NCBI GenBank assembly: GCA_903825255.1 | Contig: CAIJZZ010000030.1 | Span: forward strand, 1-64,000 | Source of the DNA: an uncultured bacterium | GTDB lineage: Bacteria; Patescibacteriota; Minisyncoccia; Phycocordibacterales; UBA9973 | Reading direction: 5' to 3' | Length of the DNA: 64,000 nt | Shown here: piece by piece, positions 24,921 to 32,697 of the stretch | How positions within the stretch are numbered: the first letter of the stretch is position 1 | How the letters are laid out: every line of letters starts with the position of its first letter | Notes under the pieces: model-generated | What the model was told of the DNA's origin: nothing | Seen by the model: the letters and a program-made list of their open reading frames with translations, nothing else | The model's database searches: none | Translations under genes and position numbers: made by a program

Positions 24921-26201
24921 ATGCCCAAAAATTCGTTTCAAGATTTTGTAAAAATTAATAAAGCAGATAAAATAGAAAAGATAGAAAAAGAGCAAATTCT
25001 AAGGGATTTTAAGCGTCCTAAAGTAGAATCTAGTTTTAGCCAAGAAATATTAGAAGGAAGAAAAAGAGAAGGATCCAAATATACTATTTGGATAGTTGCT
25101 TTAGTTTCAATTATATTTTTATTTTTTGCCGTTTCTTTTTTATTTTCTAGTGCCAAAATTTTTGTTGACCCAAAAGTTCAAAACATTACTTTAGATCAGA
25201 ATTTTTCGGCTGTGAAAAATGTCGGCACTTCTGATTTGACGTTTGATTTAATATCTCTCAATGGAGAAGAAAATATGACAGTGAAAGGTGGTGATGTACA
25301 AAATGTGGAAAGTAAAGCAGTGGGTACGGTTATTATTTACAATTCTTATAGCTCTTCACCTCAAACTCTTTCAATAAATACAAAATTAGAAGGTTCAAAT
25401 GGAAAAATTTATAAAACCAAAACAAAAGTAATAGTCCCAGGGATGAAAAGTAAAGATTTACCTGGGTCAGTCGAAGTAGATATTTATGCGTCGGAAGCAG
25501 GGGAAGAATATAATAACACTCCACAAGACTTTAAGATTCTTATATTTAAAGGAACAGCAAAATATACTAAATTTTATGTCAGATCTAAAGGAGAAATTAC
25601 TGGTGGACTAAAAGGTCAATTTAGCCAGATTTCTGATACTGATAAATCAAATGCAATTGAGCAACTTAAAAATAATCTTCAAAATAAGTTATTAAAGAAA
25701 GCAACAGATCAAATTCCTAGTGGCTATATTCTCTTTAAAGACGGAGCATTTTTAGAGACAGATGGAGGTAATATCGGAGTAGCTACTCCTGATAACTTAA
25801 TACCTGTAAGTGTTTCAGGTACTCTTTATGGATTCATTTTTAATGAGAAAGAATTAACCAAAAAAATAATAGCTGACAAAATACAAAATTATAATAATGA
25901 TGATGTTTATATAGATAACCTTCAAAATTTAATTTTTTCACTTTCGAATCAAGAAAGTATTTCTTTTAAGGATATTGAAAATATTAATTTCAATTTAAAT
26001 GGCAATGTTAAAATTATTTGGAATATAGATAAAATTAAATTAATTGCTGACCTTCTCGGTAAAAATAAAAGTGATTTTAGTCAAATCATGACTAACTATC
26101 CTAATATTAGCTCTGCAAGTTTATCGATTAAACCGATTTGGAAAAGTTCCTTACCAGACAAAAGTGATAAAATTGATATTATTATAAATACTCCAAAATA
26201 A
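24921..26201 (+). CDS. single-pass membrane protein with baseplate-J-like extracellular domain
   Basis: The 426 aa product has a charged cytoplasmic N-terminus (about 1-50), one membrane helix (about 53-75), and a large outer part. Its segment GTVIIYNSYSSSPQTLSINT, then GKIYKTKTKVIVPGM, PGSVEVDIYASEAGEEYNN, and YVRSKGEITGGLKG matches the pattern of CPR proteins annotated as baseplate J/gp47-like. The pairing with an actin-fold ATPase upstream suggests a two-gene envelope machine. The family link is by recalled pattern, and function is unknown. Confidence 0.65.
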   Translation: MPKNSFQDFVKINKADKIEKIEKEQILRDFKRPKVESSFSQEILEGRKREGSKYTIWIVALVSIIFLFFAVSFLFSSAKIFVDPKVQNITLDQNFSAVKNVGTSDLTFDLISLNGEENMTVKGGDVQNVESKAVGTVIIYNSYSSSPQTLSINTKLEGSNGKIYKTKTKVIVPGMKSKDLPGSVEVDIYASEAGEEYNNTPQDFKILIFKGTAKYTKFYVRSKGEITGGLKGQFSQISDTDKSNAIEQLKNNLQNKLLKKATDQIPSGYILFKDGAFLETDGGNIGVATPDNLIPVSVSGTLYGFIFNEKELTKKIIADKIQNYNNDDVYIDNLQNLIFSLSNQESISFKDIENINFNLNGNVKIIWNIDKIKLIADLLGKNKSDFSQIMTNYPNISSASLSIKPIWKSSLPDKSDKIDIIINTPK

Positions 26202-26217
26202 TTTTCCACTTTAATGT

Positions 26218-26246
26218 TTGACGATAATGTTTAATTTTGTTAGAAT
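26218..26246 (+). promoter_or_regulatory. promoter of the infA ribosomal operon (TTGACG-17-TAGAAT)
   Basis: -35 at 26218-26223, -10 at 26241-26246, ATG of infA at 26259 (leader about five bases). Confidence 0.65.
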
Positions 26247-26258
26247 TAATAAACTTAA

Positions 26259-26480
26259 ATGAGTGATTCGAAAAATGATAAAATTTTGACGACTGTAGGT
26301 CTTGTGACCGAGGCACTACCCAACACTTTGTTTAGAGTTAAAACAAGAGATGAGAGTGAAATTTTAGCTTATCTTTCGGGAAAAATGAGAATGCATAGAA
26401 TAAAAGTTTTGATCGGTGATTCAGTCGAAGTCGTGCTTGATCCCTACGGAGGAAAAGGGAGAATTGTAAAAAGGTTGTAA
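26259..26480 (+). CDS. infA: translation initiation factor IF-1
   Basis: IF-1 binds the 30S A site during initiation. The 73 aa OB-fold protein shows GLVTEALPNTLFRVKTRDESEILAYLSGKMRMHRIKVLIGDSVEVVLDPY with the usual GKMR and GD.V.V.L motifs. It heads the rpmJ-rpsM-rpsK-rpsD-rpoA-rplQ unit, the conserved bacterial order. Confidence 0.95.
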   Translation: MSDSKNDKILTTVGLVTEALPNTLFRVKTRDESEILAYLSGKMRMHRIKVLIGDSVEVVLDPYGGKGRIVKRL

Positions 26481-26544
26481 TTTTTTTAAGAATAGTGTAT
26501 TATATTAATTGTAGTTTTTAAGAAGTTATAAACATTGAAAAATA

Positions 26545-26572
26545 AGGGTTTTCCCTTGTTTTTGTCTTATTT
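26545..26572 (+). terminator. possible attenuator between infA and rpmJ
   Basis: AAGGG and CCCTT pair around TTTT, followed by GTTTTTGTCTT. The stem is short, so partial termination or no function are both possible. Confidence 0.35.
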
Positions 26573-26592
26573 TGAATAAAAGATATATTTAT

Positions 26593-26703
26593 ATGAAAAT
26601 TAAATCAGCTGTAAAAAAAATTTGTGATAATTGTAAAATAGTAAGACGCCAGAGGCATTTACGAGTAATTTGTTCGAATCCGAAACATAAACAAAAACAA
26701 TAA
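26593..26703 (+). CDS. rpmJ: 50S ribosomal protein L36
   Basis: The 36 aa product [20 protein letters not shown]...[11 protein letters not shown] is L36, with the zinc-binding set CDNC...C...H intact. It sits in the canonical place between infA and rpsM, five bases before the latter. Confidence 0.95.
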   Translation: MKIKSAVKKICDNCKIVRRQRHLRVICSNPKHKQKQ

Positions 26704-26707
26704 TTAT

Positions 26708-27088
26708 ATGAGAATTCTTGGAATCACAGTACCAAATGAAAAGAGACTTGAAATTGGTTTGACTTGCCTATATGGCATCGGTATTTCTTCTGCTCGTAAA
26801 ATTTTAGATCAAGTAGAAATAGATTACGGAGTTAAAGCAAAAGATTTAACCCCCGATCAAGAAAATAAAATCCGTGCGATTGTGGAAGGGATGAAAATAG
26901 AAGGAAATTTAAAAAGAGAAGTTTCTGCAAATATAAAAAGATTGAAAGATATTAAAGCTTATAGAGGAGTCAGACATATGAAAAGATTACCAGTCAGAGG
27001 ACAGCGTACCAAGACTAACTCTCGAACAGTCCGGGGGAATGTACGAAAGACAATGGCCTCAGGTAGAAGAAAAGAAAGTAAGACATAA
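26708..27088 (+). CDS. rpsM: 30S ribosomal protein S13
   Basis: S13 sits in the 30S head and contacts the P-site tRNA and L5. The 126 aa product has MRILGITVPNEKRLEIGLT, YGIG..SARKILDQ (the helix-two-turn-helix), RHMKRLPVRGQRTKTNSRT, and a basic tail. Length and place between rpmJ and rpsK are normal. Confidence 0.96.
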   Translation: MRILGITVPNEKRLEIGLTCLYGIGISSARKILDQVEIDYGVKAKDLTPDQENKIRAIVEGMKIEGNLKREVSANIKRLKDIKAYRGVRHMKRLPVRGQRTKTNSRTVRGNVRKTMASGRRKESKT

Positions 27089-27099
27089 AATTAATTAAA

Positions 27100-27531
27100 A
27101 TGGGAAAAACAAAAATTACAACTGAAAATAATACTGAAGCTACTCCTGAGACAAAAGTAGCCACAGCTAAAACTCCAAAGAAAAAAATTACCTCTGGGAT
27201 TTTATTTGTCGAAGCCACTTTTAACAATACGAAAGTCATTTTTGGAGACAAATCAGGAAATGTTTTATTTTGGTCTAGCGCCGGTAGTTTAGGTTTTCGT
27301 GGGGCTAAAAAGGGTACACCTTTTGCTGCATCCAAAGTCGGAGATTTGATCGGAGATAAAGCTTTAACCCTAGGAATAAAAGATGCTGATGTTGTAGTTT
27401 GTGGAGTTGGGTCTGGACGTGAGCCAGCGATTAGAGCTTTTATGGCTCATAACATAGAAATAACATCTATCAAAGATGCTACCCCAGTGCCACACAATGG
27501 TCCGAAACCTAAAAAGCCAAGACGAGTATAA
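27100..27531 (+). CDS. rpsK: 30S ribosomal protein S11
   Basis: S11 forms part of the 30S platform near the E site. The 143 aa product has a Thr/Lys-rich N-terminal extension (about 25 residues), then GILFVEATFNNTKVIFGDKSGNVLFWSSAGSLGFRGAKKGTPFAA, VVVCGVGSGREPAIRAF, and the closing DATPVPHNGPKPKKPRRV. It continues the alpha-operon order. Confidence 0.96.
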   Translation: MGKTKITTENNTEATPETKVATAKTPKKKITSGILFVEATFNNTKVIFGDKSGNVLFWSSAGSLGFRGAKKGTPFAASKVGDLIGDKALTLGIKDADVVVCGVGSGREPAIRAFMAHNIEITSIKDATPVPHNGPKPKKPRRV

Positions 27532-27552
27532 TGAGAATTTAATTTAAATAAT

Positions 27553-28161
27553 ATGATATCAAAACCAAAATTTAAAATTTGTAAAAGATTAGGTCCAGGA
27601 GTTTATGACAAATGTCAGACTTCAAAGTTTTCATCTTCCTCTGGCGCAAGTGGTAAAGCATTTGGAGGACGTCGTCCAAAAGCTCTTTCTGAATATGGAA
27701 CTCAACTTATTGAAAAACAAAAAATACGTTTTTCTTACGGTATCACTGAGCGTCAGCTTTCAAACTATGTTAAGAAAGCTTCACATATAAAAGGTGCTGG
27801 TACTGCTGAGAAATTTTATGAAGGACTCGAGGCTAGATTAGATAACGTAGTTTATCGAATGGGTTTAGCTAACAGTAGACGCGGTTCCAGACAGATGGTT
27901 TCCCATGGACATTTCATTGTTAATGATAAAAAAGTGACTATTCCTTCATTTGAAGTAAAACCTGGAGATATAATAAAAATTCGTGAAGGTTCAAAGACCA
28001 AGAAAATTTTTGATGATTTAGTTAACAGAATTAAAGATTATAACCCTCCAGTATGGCTCACTTTTGATGCAGTAAAGATGGAAGGTAAAATGCTAGACAA
28101 ACCTAAAAATATTGAGACCTTTCTTGATCTTAATGCAGTGTTAGAGTTTTATAGTCGTTAA
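27553..28161 (+). CDS. rpsD: 30S ribosomal protein S4
   Basis: S4 nucleates 30S assembly by binding the 5' domain of 16S rRNA, and in many bacteria it represses its own operon. The 202 aa product has KFKICKRLG, GRRPKALSEYG.QL.EKQKIRFSYGITERQL, and the S4 RNA-binding domain RLDNVVYRMGLANSRRGSRQMVSHGHF.VN. The N-terminus keeps one Cys and has a second Cys at KCQTSK, fewer than the four of Zn-binding S4. Confidence 0.96.
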   Translation: MISKPKFKICKRLGPGVYDKCQTSKFSSSSGASGKAFGGRRPKALSEYGTQLIEKQKIRFSYGITERQLSNYVKKASHIKGAGTAEKFYEGLEARLDNVVYRMGLANSRRGSRQMVSHGHFIVNDKKVTIPSFEVKPGDIIKIREGSKTKKIFDDLVNRIKDYNPPVWLTFDAVKMEGKMLDKPKNIETFLDLNAVLEFYSR

Positions 28162-28211
28162 TTTGTTTTTTGTTTATTATTAAAATTTATAAGTAACTTT
28201 TTTTAAAAAAA

Positions 28212-29186
28212 ATGCCTGAATATAAAATAATTATGCCTTCTAAGCCCCGTGTTGTTTTAGAAGAGGGGGACAAAGGAGTTTTTGAAATAGACGGTTTATA
28301 TCCCGGTTATGGCCACACTCTTGGTAATAGTTTAAGAAGAATTATTCTTTCTTCACTACCTGGTGCAAGTATTACATCTATAAAGATAGATGGAGTTTCT
28401 CATGAATTTCAGACAATGGATGGAATCAAGGAAGATGTTATAGTTATTATTTTGAATCTTAAAAAGATTCGTTTTAAGATGGCATCAGACGAGCCTCAGA
28501 CTGTGACTCTTTCCATTAAAGGACCAAAAGATGTGACGGCTGCAGATATAAAAACTAGTGGACAAGTAGAAGTTTTAAACAAAGATGTTCATATTGCTGA
28601 AGTTACTGGGAAGGTTGATTTAAATATTGAAATGAAAATTGAGAAAGGTTTAGGCTTTATCTCAAAAGAAATGTTACAAAAAGAAAAGGTAGATATTGGT
28701 ATGATTGCCGTTGATGCTATTTTTACTCCGATCCGTCGTGTTTTTTACGAAGTAGAAAATATGCGTGTAGGTGATAAGACGAACCACAATCGTTTAAGAA
28801 TTTCGATTGAAACAGATGGCACCCTCACTCCACGTGAAGCTCTTTCAAAATCAATTGAAATTATGATCAATCAATTAAAAGCGATTATTGATTTCAAAGA
28901 ACCAGAAGTAGAAGTCATTAAGGAAAAGAAATCTGTCAGCAAAGAGGATGAATCAAAAGAAGAAAAAAAAGATGATGATTTTACAGATGTTTTAAAAACT
29001 AGAATTGACAGTTTAGATCTTTCGACTAGAACCTTAAATGCTTTAACGACTGCTAATATCAGAACATTAGGAGGACTAGCAAGGAAAAAAAGAGAAGATT
29101 TATTAGAAGTTGAAGGAATTGGTGAAAAAGGAATAACTGAAATTAAAAAAGTATTAGGTAAATTTGGTCTTAATTTGAAAGAATAA
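28212..29186 (+). CDS. rpoA: DNA-directed RNA polymerase subunit alpha
   Basis: Alpha nucleates RNA polymerase assembly through its N-terminal domain and contacts UP elements and activators through the C-terminal domain. The 324 aa product has GYGHTLGNSLRRIILSSLPGAS, the dimerisation/insert domains with VDAIFTPIRRVFYEVEN, an acidic linker (SKEDESKEEKKDDD), and the CTD with LDLSTRTLNALTTANIRTLGGLARK and GIGEKGITEIKK. Full length and in the expected place. Confidence 0.97.
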   Translation: MPEYKIIMPSKPRVVLEEGDKGVFEIDGLYPGYGHTLGNSLRRIILSSLPGASITSIKIDGVSHEFQTMDGIKEDVIVIILNLKKIRFKMASDEPQTVTLSIKGPKDVTAADIKTSGQVEVLNKDVHIAEVTGKVDLNIEMKIEKGLGFISKEMLQKEKVDIGMIAVDAIFTPIRRVFYEVENMRVGDKTNHNRLRISIETDGTLTPREALSKSIEIMINQLKAIIDFKEPEVEVIKEKKSVSKEDESKEEKKDDDFTDVLKTRIDSLDLSTRTLNALTTANIRTLGGLARKKREDLLEVEGIGEKGITEIKKVLGKFGLNLKE

Positions 29187-29195
29187 TTTAAATAT

Positions 29196-29549
29196 ATGCG
29201 ACACCATAATAATAAAAGAAAATTCGGCAGAACCAAAAACGTGCGAAATGCATTAGTTAATTCTTTAGCCTTGAATTTGATTGTTCGTGAGAAAATAAAA
29301 ACTACCGAGCCGAAAGCTAAAGAATTACGACCTTTTATTGAAAAGCTTGTAACTCGTGCTAAGAGAAAAGATTTAGCTTCACGTAAATTAGTTATTTCCA
29401 AACTTTCAAACAGAAGTAAAGAAGTGAAAAAGCTTTTTGAGGTGATCGCCCCAAGATATACAGATAAGAAAGGTGGTTACACTCGAGTTTTGAAATTAGG
29501 AGCCCGTAAGTCCGACGGTGCTAAGATGGCCATTATTGAGTTTGTATAA
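29196..29549 (+). CDS. rplQ: 50S ribosomal protein L17
   Basis: The 117 aa product has the full L17 pattern: MRHHNNKRKFGRTKNVRNAL, LIVREKIKTTEPKAKELRPF, a basic central helix region, and PRYTDKKGGYTRVLKLGARKSDGAKMAIIEFV at the end. It lies near the exit tunnel of the 50S subunit. It follows rpoA as in most bacteria. Confidence 0.96.
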   Translation: MRHHNNKRKFGRTKNVRNALVNSLALNLIVREKIKTTEPKAKELRPFIEKLVTRAKRKDLASRKLVISKLSNRSKEVKKLFEVIAPRYTDKKGGYTRVLKLGARKSDGAKMAIIEFV

Positions 29550-29568
29550 TTTATAAAAATGATTTAAT

Positions 29569-29922
29569 ATGGAAAAGCAAATGAAAACAATTGATGCAAG
29601 TGGAAGAACATTAGGTAGAGTTGCCTCAGAGGTAGCCATGTCTTTAATGGGTAAAACAAAACCTTCTTTTGAAAGAAACATTTATTCAGGATTTCCAGTA
29701 AAAGTAATAAATAGTTCCAAGATTAAAATAACCGCTAAGAAATTAGATACAATTGTGCATAAAAGATATTCTGGAATGCGTGGCGGTTTACGTATTATGA
29801 AAGGGACTGAAACATCAGAAAAAAAAGGAATGAAGGAGCTTGTGAAGCTTGCTGTTTACCAAATGTTACCAGACAATAAAATAAGACGTGAGATGATGAA
29901 AAATTTAAAGATTGAAGATTAA
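29569..29922 (+). CDS. rplM: 50S ribosomal protein L13
   Basis: L13 is an early 50S assembly protein. The 117 aa product is short against the usual ~142: it has DASGRTLGRVASEVAMSLMGK, INSSKIKITAKKLD, HKRYSGMRGGLR, and ends with LAVYQMLPDNKIRREMMKNLKI, so the usual C-terminal KVY.G..HPH.AQ region is missing. It precedes rpsI by five bases, the conserved pair. Confidence 0.93.
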   Translation: MEKQMKTIDASGRTLGRVASEVAMSLMGKTKPSFERNIYSGFPVKVINSSKIKITAKKLDTIVHKRYSGMRGGLRIMKGTETSEKKGMKELVKLAVYQMLPDNKIRREMMKNLKIED

Positions 29923-29927
29923 TTATT

Positions 29928-30356
29928 ATGGATAAAGAAAAAAAGACAACTAAAAAAGGATATATTGAAGCAATAGGCCGACGTAAGACTTCTACTGCAC
30001 GAGTTCGTATTAGTGAAGCTGCTAAGTTTAGTTTTATTGTAAACGGCGAAGACGCCAAAGAATATTTTAAGACTGAAGATCAAAAGCGTTTGATTTTAGA
30101 TCCGATAGTCAAAGGTGCAGTTTCCAATAAACAAGATTCTAAATGGGCAATTGAGGCGAAAGTTATGGGTGGTGGTATTCATTCCCAAGCAGAAGCTATT
30201 AGACATGGTTTAGCTAGAGCACTAGTAGATCATGATATAGAACTTCGAGGAAAGTTGAAAACACTAGGTTTCTTAAAGCGAGATCAGAGGTCTAAAGAGC
30301 GTAGAAAATTCGGTTTGAAGAAAGCTCGCAAAGCCCCACAATGGTCTAAGCGTTAA
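29928..30356 (+). CDS. rpsI: 30S ribosomal protein S9
   Basis: S9 reaches into the P site with its C-terminal tail. The 142 aa product has YIEAIGRRKTSTARVRI, the central V.GGG..SQAEAIRHGLARALV block, and the basic end FGLKKARKAPQWSKR, where the ultimate KR contacts P-site tRNA. It ends the ribosomal cluster before a strong terminator. Confidence 0.96.
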   Translation: MDKEKKTTKKGYIEAIGRRKTSTARVRISEAAKFSFIVNGEDAKEYFKTEDQKRLILDPIVKGAVSNKQDSKWAIEAKVMGGGIHSQAEAIRHGLARALVDHDIELRGKLKTLGFLKRDQRSKERRKFGLKKARKAPQWSKR

Positions 30357-30377
30357 AATTTTAAATAAAATAATTAT

Positions 30378-30405
30378 AAAAAGAGAGTTGAAAAACTCTC
30401 TTTTT
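30378..30405 (+). terminator. terminator of the ribosomal protein operon
   Basis: AAAAAGAGAGTT and AACTCTCTTTTT pair around GAAA. grpE starts 17 bases later. Confidence 0.85.
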
Positions 30406-30421
30406 ATGTTAATATAAAGTT

Positions 30422-31036
30422 ATGAAAGATGAAGATTTAAAAAATAAAGAAGAAAGTGAAATTGAAGTTAAACCAATAGATATTCCAGAGGAGGATGATG
30501 TTGTTGAATTTGAGTTTAACGATGATGGGGAGGAAGATTTAAAGAAAACTCTTAAGAAATTAAGAGCTGATTTAAAAATATATAAGAAAGAAAAGGAAGA
30601 ATATTTGACTGGTTGGCAGAAAGAGCGAGCGGATTTTATTAATTATAAAAAAGGAGAAGATGATCGCAAGGCTAATTTTTCAGAAGCGATGCGTGAAAGA
30701 ATACTTATGCGTTTTTTGACCGTTTCTGATAGCTTTAATATGGCTTTTGCTAATAAAGAAGCTTGGGAAAAAGTAGATGAAAATTGGCGCAAAGGAGTGG
30801 AATATATTTATTCTCAAATGAATGTTATTTTTGAAGAATTTGGATTGAAGCCAGTAGGAGAAATCGGAGAAGCTTTTGATCCATCTCTTCATCAATCAAT
30901 TGAAATGGTTGTCACCGATAAAAAAGAAGATGATCATAAGATTGCAGAAGTAGTCTTACGAGGTTACAAATTAACTGACCGGGTCATTCGAGCTGCGCGG
31001 GTAAACGTGTATGAATATAAAGAATCCGGAAAATAG
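30422..31036 (+). CDS. grpE: nucleotide exchange factor GrpE
   Basis: GrpE releases ADP from DnaK. The 204 aa product has an acidic disordered start, a long coiled coil (LKKTLKKLRADLKIYKKEKEEYLTGWQKERADFINYKK), and the C-terminal beta-wing domain (FGLKPVGEIGEAFDPSLHQSIEMV, VVLRGYKLTDRVIRAARVNVYE). An extended -10 (TGTTAATAT) lies six bases before the ATG, just behind the ribosomal operon terminator. Its last 26 bases overlap the first Cys-rich gene, which is unusual; grpE normally leads into dnaK, here found 8 kb further on. Confidence 0.95.
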   Translation: MKDEDLKNKEESEIEVKPIDIPEEDDVVEFEFNDDGEEDLKKTLKKLRADLKIYKKEKEEYLTGWQKERADFINYKKGEDDRKANFSEAMRERILMRFLTVSDSFNMAFANKEAWEKVDENWRKGVEYIYSQMNVIFEEFGLKPVGEIGEAFDPSLHQSIEMVVTDKKEDDHKIAEVVLRGYKLTDRVIRAARVNVYEYKESGK

Positions 31037-32690
31037 AAATTGTCAGAATTGTCGCAAAAATTTCACTATTGAAATAGAGGATTTTAACTTTTATGAAAAG
31101 ATAAAAGTACCGGCACCGACGTGGTGTCCGGAATGTCGTCAGCAAAGACGTTATGCTTGGCGCAATGAGCGCACTTTGTACAGGCGTGATTGTGATCTAT
31201 GTGGTAAAAGTACCGTTACAATTTATTCACCAAATAAAGATTTAATAGTATATTGTTTGAAGTGTTGGTGGGGTGACGGATGGGATGCAAGTTTTTATGG
31301 ACGAGATTTCGATTTCTCTCGAACATTTTTTGAACAATATAAAGAATTACAATCAAAAGTTCCGAGAATGGCTTTACTTTCAAAAAACAGTATAAATTCA
31401 GATTATACAAATCACTCAGGAGATAATAAAAATACTTATTTATCTTTTTGTTGTTTTGATACAGAAGACGTTTTTTATTCAACCTGGGTAATGAAATCCA
31501 GAAACTCAATGGAATGCAGTTATATTTATGATAGTGGTGAAAGACTTTATCAGTGCATTGATTCACGAAAAGTTTATCATTGTCAGTATAGTTTTTTATT
31601 AGAAAATTGTGTTGACAGTCTATATTGTTATGATTGTCACAATTGTAATAATTGTTTTATGTCTTCAAATTTGCGTAATAAAAGTTATGTTTTTAAAAAT
31701 GAACAATATTCACGCGAAGGTTATTTAGAAAAAATTAAAGAATACGATCTTGGATCCTATGAGACTCGTGAAAAATTGAGATTAGAATTTTTAGATTTAA
31801 TGCTTCAGAATTCTATTCATCGTTATGCCATAATGGAACGCAATATAAATTCTATTGGTAATCAACTATACAATAGTAAAAATTCAAAATATTGTTTTGA
31901 TGCTGAGGTGCTTGAAGATACAAAATACCTTTACGCTTCACTGCAATTGAAGAATTCAATGGATCTTTATCATATCGGCTGGAATACTGAGCTCGCTTAT
32001 GAAATTCATGGCAGTCGAGGGCTTTATAATTCTCAATTTTGTCATCTTTGCTATGACAATCAAGAATTACAATATTGCGATTCGTGTCAAAATTGTAAGA
32101 GTCTTTTTGGCTGTATTTCCGTGAAGAAAGGTAATTATATGATTTTAAATAAAAAATATGAGAAAGTTGAATATGAAGCATTAAAAGGTAAAATTATCGA
32201 ACATATGAAAAGCACCGGAGAATATGGAGAATTTTTTCCTCCTTCCATTGCACCGGTGTGTTATAACGAAACACAGGGTAATTATTATATGCCTGAAACT
32301 AGAGAAACAATTTTGGCTCGTGGCTGGACTTGGGAAGATCAAGTTTTGGGAACATATGGTAAAGAGACGATTAAAACAGAAGATATTCCAGATGATATAA
32401 AAAATATCACAGATGATTTTATTTTTAATATTTTAAAATGCGAAGATTGTAATAAAAATTTTAATATTATTCCTAATGAATTAAATTTTTATCGTCGCGA
32501 AGAAGTTCCGATACCACATAAATGCCCTGAATGTCGTTATAAGATGCGTTTCGCTATTCGTTTACCTCGTCGTCTTTGGCATCGAAAATGCATGAATGAA
32601 GGCTGTCAAAATGAATTTGAAACTCCATATGCACCAGAAAGAAAAGAAATGGTTTTTTGTGAGTCGTGTTATAACAAAAAGATTTATTAA
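31011..32690 (+). CDS. Cys-rich double zinc-ribbon protein, paralogue 1
   Basis: The 559 aa product belongs to a family with four members in this window and no function known to me. The N-terminal zinc-ribbon pair has CQNCRKNFTIE...CPECRQQRR and CDLCGK...YCLKC. The middle has two similar halves, each a ladder of short Asn/Ser/Cys/Tyr repeats ending with a Cys cluster and an NKSYVFKNEQYSREGY-like motif (about residues 205-240 and 355-400). A PPSIAPVCYNETQGNYYMPE motif precedes the C-terminal ribbon CEDCNKNF...CPECRYK...CESCYNKKIY. There is no signal peptide or membrane segment. It overlaps grpE by 26 bases, suggesting translational coupling. Confidence 0.75.
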   Translation: MNIKNPENRNCQNCRKNFTIEIEDFNFYEKIKVPAPTWCPECRQQRRYAWRNERTLYRRDCDLCGKSTVTIYSPNKDLIVYCLKCWWGDGWDASFYGRDFDFSRTFFEQYKELQSKVPRMALLSKNSINSDYTNHSGDNKNTYLSFCCFDTEDVFYSTWVMKSRNSMECSYIYDSGERLYQCIDSRKVYHCQYSFLLENCVDSLYCYDCHNCNNCFMSSNLRNKSYVFKNEQYSREGYLEKIKEYDLGSYETREKLRLEFLDLMLQNSIHRYAIMERNINSIGNQLYNSKNSKYCFDAEVLEDTKYLYASLQLKNSMDLYHIGWNTELAYEIHGSRGLYNSQFCHLCYDNQELQYCDSCQNCKSLFGCISVKKGNYMILNKKYEKVEYEALKGKIIEHMKSTGEYGEFFPPSIAPVCYNETQGNYYMPETRETILARGWTWEDQVLGTYGKETIKTEDIPDDIKNITDDFIFNILKCEDCNKNFNIIPNELNFYRREEVPIPHKCPECRYKMRFAIRLPRRLWHRKCMNEGCQNEFETPYAPERKEMVFCESCYNKKIY

Positions 32691-32697
32691 AATTGAA

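Noticed and set aside
32596-32697. Upstream start of Cys-rich paralogue 2
   Set aside because: It would overlap the conserved end of paralogue 1 out of frame; all paralogues start a few residues before CQNC.
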